This document shows, piece by piece, positions 19,301-28,289 of a stretch of 64,000 nucleotides of DNA. The stretch comes from Nostoc commune NIES-4072 (lineage in GTDB: Bacteria; Cyanobacteriota; Cyanobacteriia; Cyanobacteriales; Nostocaceae). How positions within the stretch are numbered: the stretch's first letter is position 1; the number at the start of each line of letters is the position of its first letter. Both the position numbers and the translations under genes were made by a program. The notes under the pieces were generated by a model. It was not told where the DNA came from and ran no database searches. It worked only from the letters and a program-made list of their open reading frames with translations. The DNA is taken from positions 1,649,821 through 1,713,820 of the forward strand of contig NZ_BDUD01000001.1 of NCBI RefSeq assembly GCF_003113895.1, in the 5' to 3' direction.

Positions 19301-20161
19301 TCAAGACCTCACTAATGGTCGAATATTGGCTTTATAACTAGCCTTATCCAAGCCGTAATTTCCCTTACTAGGTTGAGAGTTAATTGCACGTCTGAGGCCA
19401 TCAATGCGATCGCTCGTTCCAGGGTGCGTACTTAAAAATGTCGGAGCAGAACCACCCTTTTTCAGCAGCTTTTGCATAAAGCTAACCATTGCAGACTGGG
19501 CATAACCAGTCCGTGTCAAAGTTCGTAGTCCTCTTTGATCAGCCTCAAATTCATTATTACGACTGCGTGGCAAGTCTCGCGCTAACTGTACACCAATTTG
19601 CACCGCCGTATTCCGGTCTAAGCCAGCAGCTGTTAATAGACCACTTTCGAGTGCTTTTTGCTGCATCTGTTTAACTACGTGTTTACCACCAATGTGACCA
19701 ATTTCATGGGCGAGTACACTTGCTAGTTCCGCTTCATTGTCTGCGGTTTTCAGCAAACCCGTATTGACATATACATAGCCGCCCAAGGTAGCAAAAGCAT
19801 TAATACTGTCATCTTGAACTACTTGGAAAGTATAGGGGAGATCGGGGCGATCGCTATTAGCTGCTAAACGCCGACCAACTTGTTCCACATAGCGATTAAC
19901 TTCTGGATTGCGGTAAAGCCGCACTTCACTGCCTACCAATTCTTTATTAATTTGCTTACCCAGATCAACTTCCTGACGAGGAGACATACTAGAAAGCTGA
20001 AATGCCTGAACTCCTTGGAGTAGAAGAGGCAAGAAGTCTAAAGTTCTTCCAGGTAGAGGTGTACTCAAGCACAGACTCAAGGCAACTATCACTGAAATTA
20101 AAGGATAAAACCAGCGACGCCGCCACACACGGTAATTTGTAAAAAAATTCCAGTTGAACAT
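19301..20161 (-). CDS. M48 family zinc metallopeptidase
   Basis: A 286-residue protein with an N-terminal hydrophobic segment (about residues 17-35) acting as signal or anchor. The catalytic HExxH motif is seen in LAHEIGHIGGKH (about residues 149-160), and the third zinc ligand is probably the glutamate in NEFEADQRGL. SMSPRQEVDLGKQIN and the C-terminal STHPGTSDRIDGL are typical of the periplasmic M48 (BepA/LoiP-like) branch, involved in envelope protein quality control. It stands alone with no evident operon partner. Confidence 0.92.
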   Translation of the reverse strand: MFNWNFFTNYRVWRRRWFYPLISVIVALSLCLSTPLPGRTLDFLPLLLQGVQAFQLSSMSPRQEVDLGKQINKELVGSEVRLYRNPEVNRYVEQVGRRLAANSDRPDLPYTFQVVQDDSINAFATLGGYVYVNTGLLKTADNEAELASVLAHEIGHIGGKHVVKQMQQKALESGLLTAAGLDRNTAVQIGVQLARDLPRSRNNEFEADQRGLRTLTRTGYAQSAMVSFMQKLLKKGGSAPTFLSTHPGTSDRIDGLRRAINSQPSKGNYGLDKASYKANIRPLVRS

Positions 20162-20553
20162 AATACGCTTTGAAGATTATTTTGGGAGAACATAAAATGA
20201 TGGAACAAATTATGAGACGGATTTAGAGTATTCTAAGTTGCATTCTTAAATCCAGACCAAAGGAGTTGTTATACAGCTAATGTTTAGGCAAATCTACCGA
20301 ATTATGGGAATTAGAGACTCCCTCTAGAGATAGGCTTAAACACTAGATATTACTTTCTGGGTGTGTCAATCTTAACGGGCAAAAGTTTAAGGGTTAGCTG
20401 CCACCATTGCGAACTTACAAACTCGTGATAAACTGTCGCATAACCGCAACGCCCAGCCGCTTTGAATTATTATCAAATAGGGAAAATTACTATTCCCATT
20501 GAAAACCTTCTTGCTACAATCAATTACTTCGCTATTACCTCGGAAAACTTTTT
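20162..20553. other. Divergent intergenic region, no gene seen
   Basis: About 390 bases between the M48 protease gene (leftward) and the DUF4330 gene (rightward). Promoters for both should lie here, but I could not pick convincing -35/-10 pairs. No open frame of credible composition and no hairpin repeats were noted. Confidence 0.4.
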
Positions 20554-21087
20554 ATGGCTATTTTAGATTCAAAAGGTCGCTTGTTCGGCAAAATCAACCT
20601 CTTAGATTTAGGTGCTGCGCTAGTAATTCTGCTAGTTATATTTGGCATCTTTATCTTTCCTGGCACTTCTGGTTCTGTTGCCCAAGTCGGTGCGAAAACA
20701 GTACCCATAGAAGTAGATTTAGTAGTTCGTGGTTTAAATGTCCGTGACCCTGAACAATTATTCAATAACGGATTAAAAAAGGGCGGTAAAACTAATGTGA
20801 TTATCCGCAATCAACCCCACGGGGCGATTGAGATTAAATCCATTCAACAGCTACCTAGAACAGTAAATGTTTCCCAACCTGATGGTACTGTTAAAGAATT
20901 ACCAGATCCAAAAAGTAACAATTTTAGCACAGATTTGCTTATGACTTTAGATGGCAAAGCTCAGTTAACTGATAATGGACCTGTTATCGGTAACAGTAAA
21001 GTTAAAATTGGAATGCCATTTGAGTTGGAAGGCTTTAATTACAACTTTAATGCAACTGTTATTGATATCAGATTAAAAGACAAATAG
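20554..21087 (+). CDS. DUF4330 domain protein
   Basis: A 177-residue protein with the DUF4330 opening DSKGRLFGKINLLDLGA, then one membrane segment (about residues 22-42), followed by an extracytoplasmic domain rich in strands (VPIEVDLVVRGLNVRDPEQL). The C-terminus FELEGFNYNFNATVIDI fits the family. DUF4330 is found in cyanobacteria and some Firmicutes, with no established function. It converges on psbA across a shared terminator. Confidence 0.85.
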   Translation: MAILDSKGRLFGKINLLDLGAALVILLVIFGIFIFPGTSGSVAQVGAKTVPIEVDLVVRGLNVRDPEQLFNNGLKKGGKTNVIIRNQPHGAIEIKSIQQLPRTVNVSQPDGTVKELPDPKSNNFSTDLLMTLDGKAQLTDNGPVIGNSKVKIGMPFELEGFNYNFNATVIDIRLKDK

Positions 21088-21169
21088 TATTAGCATTTTT
21101 GTTCAAAAAATAGGCTGATAAACCGAATTTTATGTTAACCAAAAAACTCGGTTCATCAGATTAATTAAC

Positions 21170-21286
21170 CTGAGTTCGGGATAAGGAAAGGGACAGGTAG
21201 TAAGCTGAAAATAGCGTTAAATCCAGCAACCTGTCCTATGTTTAGTTTATATTGTCTTCCAAAAACTCTGTTTAACCCGAACTCAG
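21170..21286. repeat. Nested inverted-repeat element between DUF4330 gene and psbA
   Basis: A 117-base segment bounded by perfect 11-base arms, CTGAGTTCGGG (21170-21180) and CCCGAACTCAG (21276-21286), with a nested 8-base pair GGACAGGT (21191-21198) and ACCTGTCC (21229-21236). No open frame lies inside. It could be a small transposable remnant or a structured 3' region. Only one copy is seen in the window. Confidence 0.5.
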
Positions 21287-21304
21287 ATTATTTTAGATAA
21301 TTAC

Positions 21305-21346
21305 AAATAAAAAGCGCCCCCCATTTCTGGAGGGCGCTTTTTATTT
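21305..21346. terminator. Bidirectional terminator shared by psbA and DUF4330 gene
   Basis: A perfect 15-base stem (21305-21319 pairing with 21332-21346; GC-rich core GCGCCC/GGGCGC flanked by A and T runs) with a 12-base loop. The A run on one side and T run on the other give a U tract in both directions. It sits 17 bases beyond the psbA stop, consistent with an intrinsic terminator for this highly expressed gene. Confidence 0.88.
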
Positions 21347-21362
21347 AGCTAAATCTTCAGGA

Positions 21363-22445
21363 TTAACCGTTGATAGCAGGAGCAGTCAGAGCAACAGGAG
21401 TAATTTCACCAGCAGCTAAGTCTAAGGGGAAGTTGTGAGCGTTACGCTCATGCATTACTTCCATACCCAAGTTAGCGCGGTTGATTACGTCTGCCCAGGT
21501 GCTGATAACGCGACCTTGGGAGTCAATAACTGATTGGTTGAAGTTGAAACCGTTCAGGTTGAATGCCATCGTGCTGATACCTAAAGCGGTGAACCAGATA
21601 CCGACGACAGGCCAAGCTGCTAAGAAGAAGTGCAGTGAACGGCTGTTGTTGAATGAAGCGTATTGGAAGATTAGACGACCGAAGTAGCCGTGGGCTGCAA
21701 CGATGTTGTAGGTTTCTTCTTCTTGACCGAATTTGTAACCGTAGTTTTGTGATTCGGTTTCGGTGGTTTCACGCACCAAGGAAGAAGTTACAAGAGATCC
21801 GTGCATTGCAGAGAACAATGAACCGCCGAATACACCAGCCACACCTAGCATGTGGAAGGGGTGCATCAAGATGTTGTGTTCTGCTTGGAACACGATCATG
21901 AAGTTGAAGGTTCCGGAGATACCCAAGGGCATACCATCAGAGAATGAACCTTGACCAATTGGGTAGATCAAGAATACTGCGGTAGCGGAAGCCAAAGGTG
22001 CGCTGTAAGCTACGCAGATCCAAGGGCGCATACCTAAGCGGTAAGAAAGTTCCCACTGACGACCAAGGTAGCAAGCGCAACCGATCAAGAAGTGGAAAAC
22101 TACCAATTGGTAAGGGCCACCGTTGTACAACCACTCATCTAAGGAAGCTGCTTCCCAAATGGGGTAGAAGTGCAAGCCAATAGCGTTCGAGGAAGGAACA
22201 ACTGCACCAGAGATGATGTTGTTTCCATAGATCAATGAACCTGCAACAGGTTCACGGATACCGTCGATGTCTACTGGAGGTGCTGCGATGAAAGCGATTA
22301 CAAAGCAAACAGTAGCAGCTAGCAGGGTTGGGATCATCAATACACCAAACCAACCGATATAAATACGGTTGTCAGTGCTGGTGATCCACTCGCAAAAGCG
22401 ATCCCATACGTTAGCGTCAGAGCGCCGTTGTAAGGTTGTGGTCAT
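21363..22445 (-). CDS. psbA: Photosystem II reaction centre protein D1
   Basis: A 360-residue D1 protein of the photosystem II core in the thylakoid membrane. The start is the ATG at 22445 (MTTTLQRR); the frame is open 14 codons upstream but D1 begins here. Residues seen by counting include Tyr161 (TyrZ), Asp170, Glu189, His190, His198, His215, His252, Ser264, His332, Glu333, His337, Asp342 and Ala344, covering the manganese cluster, chlorophyll and quinone sites and the C-terminal processing site. Residue 130 is glutamine, which marks the D1:1-like form rather than the high-light D1:2 form with glutamate. The gene stands alone, with a strong terminator. Confidence 0.99.
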   Translation of the reverse strand: MTTTLQRRSDANVWDRFCEWITSTDNRIYIGWFGVLMIPTLLAATVCFVIAFIAAPPVDIDGIREPVAGSLIYGNNIISGAVVPSSNAIGLHFYPIWEAASLDEWLYNGGPYQLVVFHFLIGCACYLGRQWELSYRLGMRPWICVAYSAPLASATAVFLIYPIGQGSFSDGMPLGISGTFNFMIVFQAEHNILMHPFHMLGVAGVFGGSLFSAMHGSLVTSSLVRETTETESQNYGYKFGQEEETYNIVAAHGYFGRLIFQYASFNNSRSLHFFLAAWPVVGIWFTALGISTMAFNLNGFNFNQSVIDSQGRVISTWADVINRANLGMEVMHERNAHNFPLDLAAGEITPVALTAPAING

Positions 22446-22796
22446 TGTTTTATAAGTGCTATGGGTTGTTAAATATGGAACAAGCAAGATTTATTTTGCC
22501 TGTTGAAATACAGTCTACATGAATTTACTTTGACGTGATCTTGCACTTAATATTCTGTAACAAAAATACTTTAACAAGCTCATAGAACTGTAAAGTTTTC
22601 CTACTATCAACAATAGCCATAAAGGTAATGTATTAAAGCTTTGTAAGGCGTTTCAACACCAAACTAGCTATAACTTTTAATGCCGCGATCGCCTAGTTAA
22701 TTCTCTTTACATTCCTTTACAAAAAGCCTGTTGCAAAAATTTTGAGTTTTGTTGATTTGTAAAGAAATAATAAGTTGTAAGTTGTCTTATGTTTTA
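22446..22796 (-). promoter_or_regulatory. psbA upstream region
   Basis: About 350 AT-rich bases between psbA and the MBOAT gene, both on the minus strand. It must hold the psbA promoter and leader. I could not assign -35 and -10 boxes with confidence. No open frame of note; one HIP1 site is at about 22685. Confidence 0.4.
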
Positions 22797-24296
22797 TTAA
22801 AAATCAAAGTAGATGTAGGGCAAACTGCCTTCAGGAGCTAATAACCAAACAGCGTAGAAACAGATGGGAACGAAGACAAGCTTAAGAGGCCAGTTAAACT
22901 CTAACTTCAGTATTCGGTTGAAGGTATAGACTACAGCCATAAGAGCAGCTAAAGCTATAAGTATCCAAGCGAGTTGAGATTGGCTCATATTTAAGGCATC
23001 CACATAGACTTTTTCAGCAAACTGGGCGTCAGCCGGATAACCCCAAAGATGCCGAATTACCAAAGAAGAGTCTTCGAGGTTAGGTAGACGGAACCAAATC
23101 CAAGAGGTAAAAACCATCAGTTGGGTTAATAACCAAGCGACAAAGATACCCAGAGGATTTTGCCAGAATTGTTCTAGATTTTCAAAGCGATCGCTCATAG
23201 TATCTGTAAGTCGATGAACCACCAAGGCTAAACCGTGTAATATGCCCCAAACTACATAACCCAAAGCAGCACCGTGCCAGATACCAGCGATTAGCATCAC
23301 AATAAATAAATTCCAGCAGGTACGGACTAAACCCCGACGGGAACCACCTAAAGGAAAGTAGACATAGTTACGTAGCCAATCTCCTAGAGTGATATGCCAG
23401 CGCCGCCAAAATTCGGAAATATTGGTGCTGAAGTAAGGAAAATCAAAATTCTCAGGTAGAACCAAGCCAAAAAGCATAGCACTACCACGGGCGATGTCTA
23501 CATAACCGTTGAAATCTAGATATAACTGCAAACCGTAGGCAAATGTAGCTAACCACAAATCGGTACTACCCGCCCGTTGTAGATTACCAAAACATAAATC
23601 GACAAAAATACCAAGGTGGTCTGCAAAAATACCTTTTTTGACTGCGCCTCTAGCAATCAACCACAGCGCCTCAGCAACTCTATCGCTATTGGGTAAGTTT
23701 AGTGTATTGAATTGATTTGCTAAGTTGTGATAGCGCGTAATCGGCCCTGAAATTAGTTTTACGAAGAATAATTTGTAGGTAGCAAATTTGATAAACTGCT
23801 CAGTAGCAGGCGCACCACGATAAACGTCTATTAAATAAGCAATGCATTCAAAGGTAAAAAATGAAATTCCCAAGGGTGCAATTAATTTAAAAGAGCTATC
23901 GGGTGAGTTTGTTTGTATATTAAAAACAAACTTGAATAAAGGAGTAAAATACTTATAACCTAATAACAGTAAAACATTTAGAACTATCCCCAGCCACAAC
24001 ACTTTTAAACGACGGCGATTCCAGTCACCTTGGGCAAATTGCCACTCTTCATTAGAAATTTGCCAGTCAAGAGAATGTTTTCCGGGTGAGGTATTTTTTC
24101 CAATCTCTAGCCCCACACGGAAATTAATATAAGTCAATGCTAATAGTAATGGTATGTACTGAATCTGCAAAGATCCGTAGAAAACCAAGCTAGCAATTAG
24201 TAGCGTCCATAATCGCAATTTCTGTTGTGCTAAAGACCAATAAATTCCTAGCACACTCAATAAGAACAATCCATAAAAAATTGATATAAAATTCAT
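22797..24296 (-). CDS. MBOAT family O-acyltransferase (AlgI-like)
   Basis: A 499-residue polytopic membrane protein of the MBOAT family, close in layout to AlgI, which moves acyl (usually acetyl) groups across the membrane onto surface polysaccharide. The motif FWRRWHITLGDWLRNYVYFP (about residues 288-307) and the conserved histidine in GIWHGAALGYVVWG (about 338-351) are intact. The C-terminus adds further membrane segments. Directly upstream on the same strand is a DUF1574 protein with an SGNH-like domain, the kind of partner (compare AlgJ/AlgX) that would complete the transfer. The acceptor polymer is unknown. Confidence 0.9.
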   Translation of the reverse strand: MNFISIFYGLFLLSVLGIYWSLAQQKLRLWTLLIASLVFYGSLQIQYIPLLLALTYINFRVGLEIGKNTSPGKHSLDWQISNEEWQFAQGDWNRRRLKVLWLGIVLNVLLLLGYKYFTPLFKFVFNIQTNSPDSSFKLIAPLGISFFTFECIAYLIDVYRGAPATEQFIKFATYKLFFVKLISGPITRYHNLANQFNTLNLPNSDRVAEALWLIARGAVKKGIFADHLGIFVDLCFGNLQRAGSTDLWLATFAYGLQLYLDFNGYVDIARGSAMLFGLVLPENFDFPYFSTNISEFWRRWHITLGDWLRNYVYFPLGGSRRGLVRTCWNLFIVMLIAGIWHGAALGYVVWGILHGLALVVHRLTDTMSDRFENLEQFWQNPLGIFVAWLLTQLMVFTSWIWFRLPNLEDSSLVIRHLWGYPADAQFAEKVYVDALNMSQSQLAWILIALAALMAVVYTFNRILKLEFNWPLKLVFVPICFYAVWLLAPEGSLPYIYFDF

Positions 24297-24300
24297 TTTT

Positions 24301-24440
24301 TAGTTATTTGTCATTTGTCATTGGGCATAGGGCATAGGGCATGGGGCATAGGGCATTGATCAATAATTAATAGTTATTCTTCCCCTGCTCCCTCATCTTC
24401 CTCATCTTCCTCATCCCCCACTCCCCACTCCCCATTCCCC
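24301..24440. repeat. Composite low-complexity repeat (left copy)
   Basis: Tandem GGGCATA-type heptamers followed by CTTCCTCAT and CCCCACT repeats. A 35-base core at 24351-24385 recurs exactly, in inverted orientation, at 31427-31461. Such short tandem repeats are typical of Nostocales intergenic DNA. Confidence 0.8.
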
Positions 24441-24446
24441 AGTTCC

Positions 24447-27400
24447 CTACTTCACTGGCCAGGGAATCATCGGATCATTAGCCAGCTTTTTGGAGACTTC
24501 GTATGCTCCAAAGCGGTTGAGGTGGCTGGGATCAGAGAAGTAATCATTTGCTTTTGGCCACTGTTGGCTCAAATCTCGATAAATAAAGTTGGGACTAGTA
24601 GCTAGACGCAACATATATTCCTGAAATTCTTGCTCATGTTGTTTACGCACTGGATCTAAATAATCTGCCGTGAGAGGCATATTGACAAAGACTAAGGAAA
24701 TTTTCTGAGCCTGGGTAAACTGAAGCACTTCTTGAAACGCAGCATCTTGCTGTCCTTCTATTTGGAAAGATTTATAGTCGTTGTCATAATTTCCGGGAAC
24801 TCTAGAATGTTTTTGATAGTATCTTGCAGGATTGAAGCGAATCGACAAAGGTAGAAAGCCATCAAAATCAACTGCTTGTTGGGAAGTAATTTCATCTGAA
24901 GTACCGTCTGTTAGCTGTTTTTGTGATCCAACCGTCTGATTGCGACCACTTATAAGCAGTTGTTTTTGCAGTAAACTTTTAATTTGGTCACGGTTTGGAT
25001 AACTTGCAGAAAGAGATGCTAGAGCCTGATTTAACGACTGATTCACAGCTTCATAAGCGCTAATCTCTGGTTTTTCTTCTTTTATCTTTTCTTCTCCCAA
25101 ATTTATCGTATTTTCGGGCAAATCGCTGCTATTAGCAGTTGTTGGGGCTTTTTGGAATGCTTGTTTATAACCAGCTGATGCAGCGATGGATTTAAAGGTA
25201 ATATCCTCACGTCCACCGTTGAAAGCACGGGCCCCATCTGCCCAAATAATGACTTTAGGCAGTTCTGATGCTTCCAGTACGTGGCGAATTACAAAGTCTA
25301 CAACTTGTGCAGTAGCACCGTTGATTCCAAAGTTAAATACATCAAGATTTGGATAGCCCTGAGTCGCTAAAGCTTTAGAAAGTGCTGCGGGATCTACTCC
25401 CCTGAGAGCGCGGGAGGAGCCAATAATCAACACATCTGGCGGAGTACCAGTTCTAGCCAAACGCTGTTTATACAGTGCTAGTTGCTCGTCTAACTGCCTA
25501 ACATTGAAACTTGGCATTTGCGATCGCGCTGCTAAAAGAATAGCGGTAGCGGTTGCTTTTTCCTTCAGTGGTGCGGCTGCCAAATTATTTGTCGGGGTAT
25601 CATCACTTTGGGTAAACTCCGAAGCATTAAATACAGAACTCTGATTTGGAGAAGATTTTGTTTTGGAGGTGCTGGTAAAAAATGTCGTTTTCTCACTCTG
25701 AGTTTTCCCAGATATCAAAGATGCCTTTTGACCAGAAGATGATGAAGGCAAGACACTAGCTGCTTTTGGCGTCGGCATACTATTTGCAATAATTCGACCC
25801 AATACCCAATCAGTTTGAAGGGTAAGCAATAATCCCAGTGTTCCCCACACTAAAGCAACCTTAAGTCCTTGAACATCAGGGCTTTGTTCTGCTGACTGAT
25901 CGCTTTCGATAAATAGCTGGCTTTGTAACAGGAATTTTTTCGCAGTTGTACTCGCCGTTGTCATCCAATCTCGCGCGACTTCTGTTACAAAACTTTGAAC
26001 TTCTTCTGTGGTTAAGTCGGGGCGCAAAATTGGCTCACTAGTCTCAGAGGTTACTAGCTCCTTAACGTATTTAGAAGTAGCAGCAAATTCTGGGGTTGCT
26101 TCTGGTACTAACCGTTGGCGATGCTCAATATCAACGCCATAATTCCAAAAAGGTTCTTTATTCCCAGCCCGGCGACCGTAGACACGTACCCCCATAATAC
26201 CGGGAATTTTTAACTGGCGGATAAACTGCGTAACTTTAGTTGCTACTTGTTGACGCCCTGGACAAACAGGTGCATCACACATAATGTGCAATAAGTCATT
26301 TTTGTTCAGCAGAAGTACGCGAACTCCACCTGTCAATAAACGCCAATCCAAGTCAGGATTGAGTAAACGCTCTAGTAAAAATATGATGGCTGGTTCATCG
26401 CCAGTATTCGCCAAATCTAGCGGTGATGTGGCAAAGGCGGGATAATTTGTAGCAGGTAAAGCCACCCAATCAATCCAAGTTGGTTCATTGTCGCCTGCTT
26501 TTTGCCCGTATATGGTGGCAGCGAGAATGCCTTGAGGTGCGATCGCTTCTAGCTGCGGTAAAATCGCTTGTAAGCACACTTCCTTGTCGGGGATTGGCGC
26601 AGTTCCCAAAGGATCAAAAGCTGGGCTACAAAAGATATGTAGTGTTGATTCTTTCAAAAAAGCTTGAACAGCAACTTTTAACCCTGACAATACCTCAGTT
26701 AATAATCGCGCGATCGCTTGTATATCGCCCCAACGCGCCCATTCCTTCAGCATTACCTCTGGTGGGGTCAAATCCACCCGCAACAGCCAATCCGGGGCTG
26801 TTTCGCCGCTCACCTGGGAAACAATTACTGCATCTTGGTAGCCAGTAAGCTTGAGATAACGCAACTTCTGTGCTATTGGTTCGGCAAGCAATGATGCATC
26901 GGGGCTATAGCTCGACTGGCAAAATATCCACAAGCGATCTTCTTCCGCCTGAGAGTTCTTTGACTTATATGGCTTAATCTTTGCCTGTACTGATACACCT
27001 AAAGTACTCAGAGTCTCGCTCAGATATCGAGCGATCGCTTCTGGATTTCCTTGGCGTGCCAAACTTTCGTTCGAGACAATCAGCGCCCCAGCCGACTGTT
27101 TTGATTTTTCCGCATCTTCTAGCAGCGCTTGCTTTACCTGCTCTAGATGCTTATCTATTTGATTCAAGTAAACCCGATGGCACCAGTTAGGGCGCTGTTC
27201 CCCTTTTCTTCGCCCATAGACAAATACTTGATATATTGAGGGTTGTTCGTCGCTTGTGAGAATATCCAAGTCTGTCTGCTGTAGTGCTTGCAGCAAGTCA
27301 GACAAAGTATGCCAACGCTGCGGACATTCTGTACCTTCACAGAGAATATGAAGGTTATTTCCCCGTAACCGGACTTTCACCCCGAAAGTGTTGATTCCTG

Positions 27401-27458
27401 TTGCTTGGCTTACCCACTGCACTAAGGATTGCTGGCGATCTGGTAATACTGTTTTCAT
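24447..27458 (-). CDS. DUF1574 protein with four N-terminal repeats and an SGNH-like domain
   Basis: A 1003-residue protein. The first 450 residues contain four diverged repeats of about 100-110 residues, each with a strand like LHILCEG, LWIFCQS, LHIFCSP or LHIMCDA and a later VYGR(R/K)xGxxxPxW-type strand (VFVYGRRKGEQRPNW, ATIYGQKAGDNEPTW, VRVYGRRAGNKEPFW). A membrane segment follows (about 530-550), then a low-complexity linker. The C-terminal third has SGNH-like features: IIGSSRALRGVDP near residue 670 and DPSHLNRFGAY near residue 980, supplying a possible Ser and Asp-x-x-His set. It is the upstream partner of the MBOAT gene, suggesting polysaccharide O-acylation. The repeats have no family I can name. 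Confidence 0.75.
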   Translation of the reverse strand: MKTVLPDRQQSLVQWVSQATGINTFGVKVRLRGNNLHILCEGTECPQRWHTLSDLLQALQQTDLDILTSDEQPSIYQVFVYGRRKGEQRPNWCHRVYLNQIDKHLEQVKQALLEDAEKSKQSAGALIVSNESLARQGNPEAIARYLSETLSTLGVSVQAKIKPYKSKNSQAEEDRLWIFCQSSYSPDASLLAEPIAQKLRYLKLTGYQDAVIVSQVSGETAPDWLLRVDLTPPEVMLKEWARWGDIQAIARLLTEVLSGLKVAVQAFLKESTLHIFCSPAFDPLGTAPIPDKEVCLQAILPQLEAIAPQGILAATIYGQKAGDNEPTWIDWVALPATNYPAFATSPLDLANTGDEPAIIFLLERLLNPDLDWRLLTGGVRVLLLNKNDLLHIMCDAPVCPGRQQVATKVTQFIRQLKIPGIMGVRVYGRRAGNKEPFWNYGVDIEHRQRLVPEATPEFAATSKYVKELVTSETSEPILRPDLTTEEVQSFVTEVARDWMTTASTTAKKFLLQSQLFIESDQSAEQSPDVQGLKVALVWGTLGLLLTLQTDWVLGRIIANSMPTPKAASVLPSSSSGQKASLISGKTQSEKTTFFTSTSKTKSSPNQSSVFNASEFTQSDDTPTNNLAAAPLKEKATATAILLAARSQMPSFNVRQLDEQLALYKQRLARTGTPPDVLIIGSSRALRGVDPAALSKALATQGYPNLDVFNFGINGATAQVVDFVIRHVLEASELPKVIIWADGARAFNGGREDITFKSIAASAGYKQAFQKAPTTANSSDLPENTINLGEEKIKEEKPEISAYEAVNQSLNQALASLSASYPNRDQIKSLLQKQLLISGRNQTVGSQKQLTDGTSDEITSQQAVDFDGFLPLSIRFNPARYYQKHSRVPGNYDNDYKSFQIEGQQDAAFQEVLQFTQAQKISLVFVNMPLTADYLDPVRKQHEQEFQEYMLRLATSPNFIYRDLSQQWPKANDYFSDPSHLNRFGAYEVSKKLANDPMIPWPVK

Positions 27459-27950
27459 GCTCAGTTAACTTTACAAGAAGCGATTGTTGGGGGATAGTGC
27501 CTGCACTTGTAAACTAGAACCATAGGTCTACCATACTCCGACGTTTTTTTTAACAATTTTGTTACCTTCGTAGCTCATAAAATCGGCCAAGATAGTCTTG
27601 TACAGGTTGCAAGTCTGACTAATGTTGAGTTTTGCGTTTATTTTACTAATAGGGAGTCAGAATTCAGAAGTTAAGAGTTAGGAGTTAGGAGTTAGAAGTT
27701 AAGAGCCAGGAGTCAGAATAATTCTATATGACTGGCTGATAACTTGTCCTTTAAAGCTGAACTTGCGTCCCACTGCGCTAACGGCCCTGATGGGCGAAAA
27801 CAACAAGCTTATCTCATTTAAACTCCGTCTCTTGATGATCTTTGGAGTAATCATAACTTCTAACTCCTAATTCCTAATTCCTAACTCCTAACTCCTAACT
27901 CCTAACCCCCAACTCTTTTTAACTCATATTCCCATAACCAAGAATTAGCA
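27459..27950. other. Intergenic region with oppositely oriented heptamer repeats
   Basis: About 490 bases. AGTTAGG-type repeats at about 27668-27700 and their complement (CTAACTC type) at about 27850-27910 are oriented so the transcript could fold into one large hairpin of about 240 bases. The middle shows no gene. Confidence 0.55.
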
Positions 27951-28187
27951 ATGCCTCCTGCCTACCAAAAACCCTCAACTAACCCCGCATCCAATCTGGA
28001 TTTCTTTAGCATTCCCCAATCTTTCCTTTTACAAATAGGTACAGCGTCTATATTACTGCTGCTGATTACCGGAAAAACTACAGTAAGGGCACTAGAAGCC
28101 ATAGGGGAAGCAAGTGAAGAATTATTGCGAGGCGATCGCCTACCCAATCTCGACTTCCCAGAAGATAGCGAAACTAATCAAACTTAG
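27951..28187 (+). CDS. Small conserved-type hypothetical protein, one membrane segment
   Basis: A 78-residue protein with one hydrophobic helix (about residues 25-40, SFLLQIGTASILLLLITG) followed by an amphipathic acidic tail (VRALEAIGEASEELLRGDRLP). It has the composition of a real cyanobacterial protein, but I do not recognise a named family. It precedes ppc by about 100 bases and could share its transcript. Confidence 0.6.
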   Translation: MPPAYQKPSTNPASNLDFFSIPQSFLLQIGTASILLLLITGKTTVRALEAIGEASEELLRGDRLPNLDFPEDSETNQT

Positions 28188-28289
28188 AAAATATACACTA
28201 AATAATTATTTGCTCAGGAAAAACTTGGTGAGCATTAATTGCACAACCTAGAAGCGTAAACAGTTATTAGCTTTACAACAATAGAGAAT

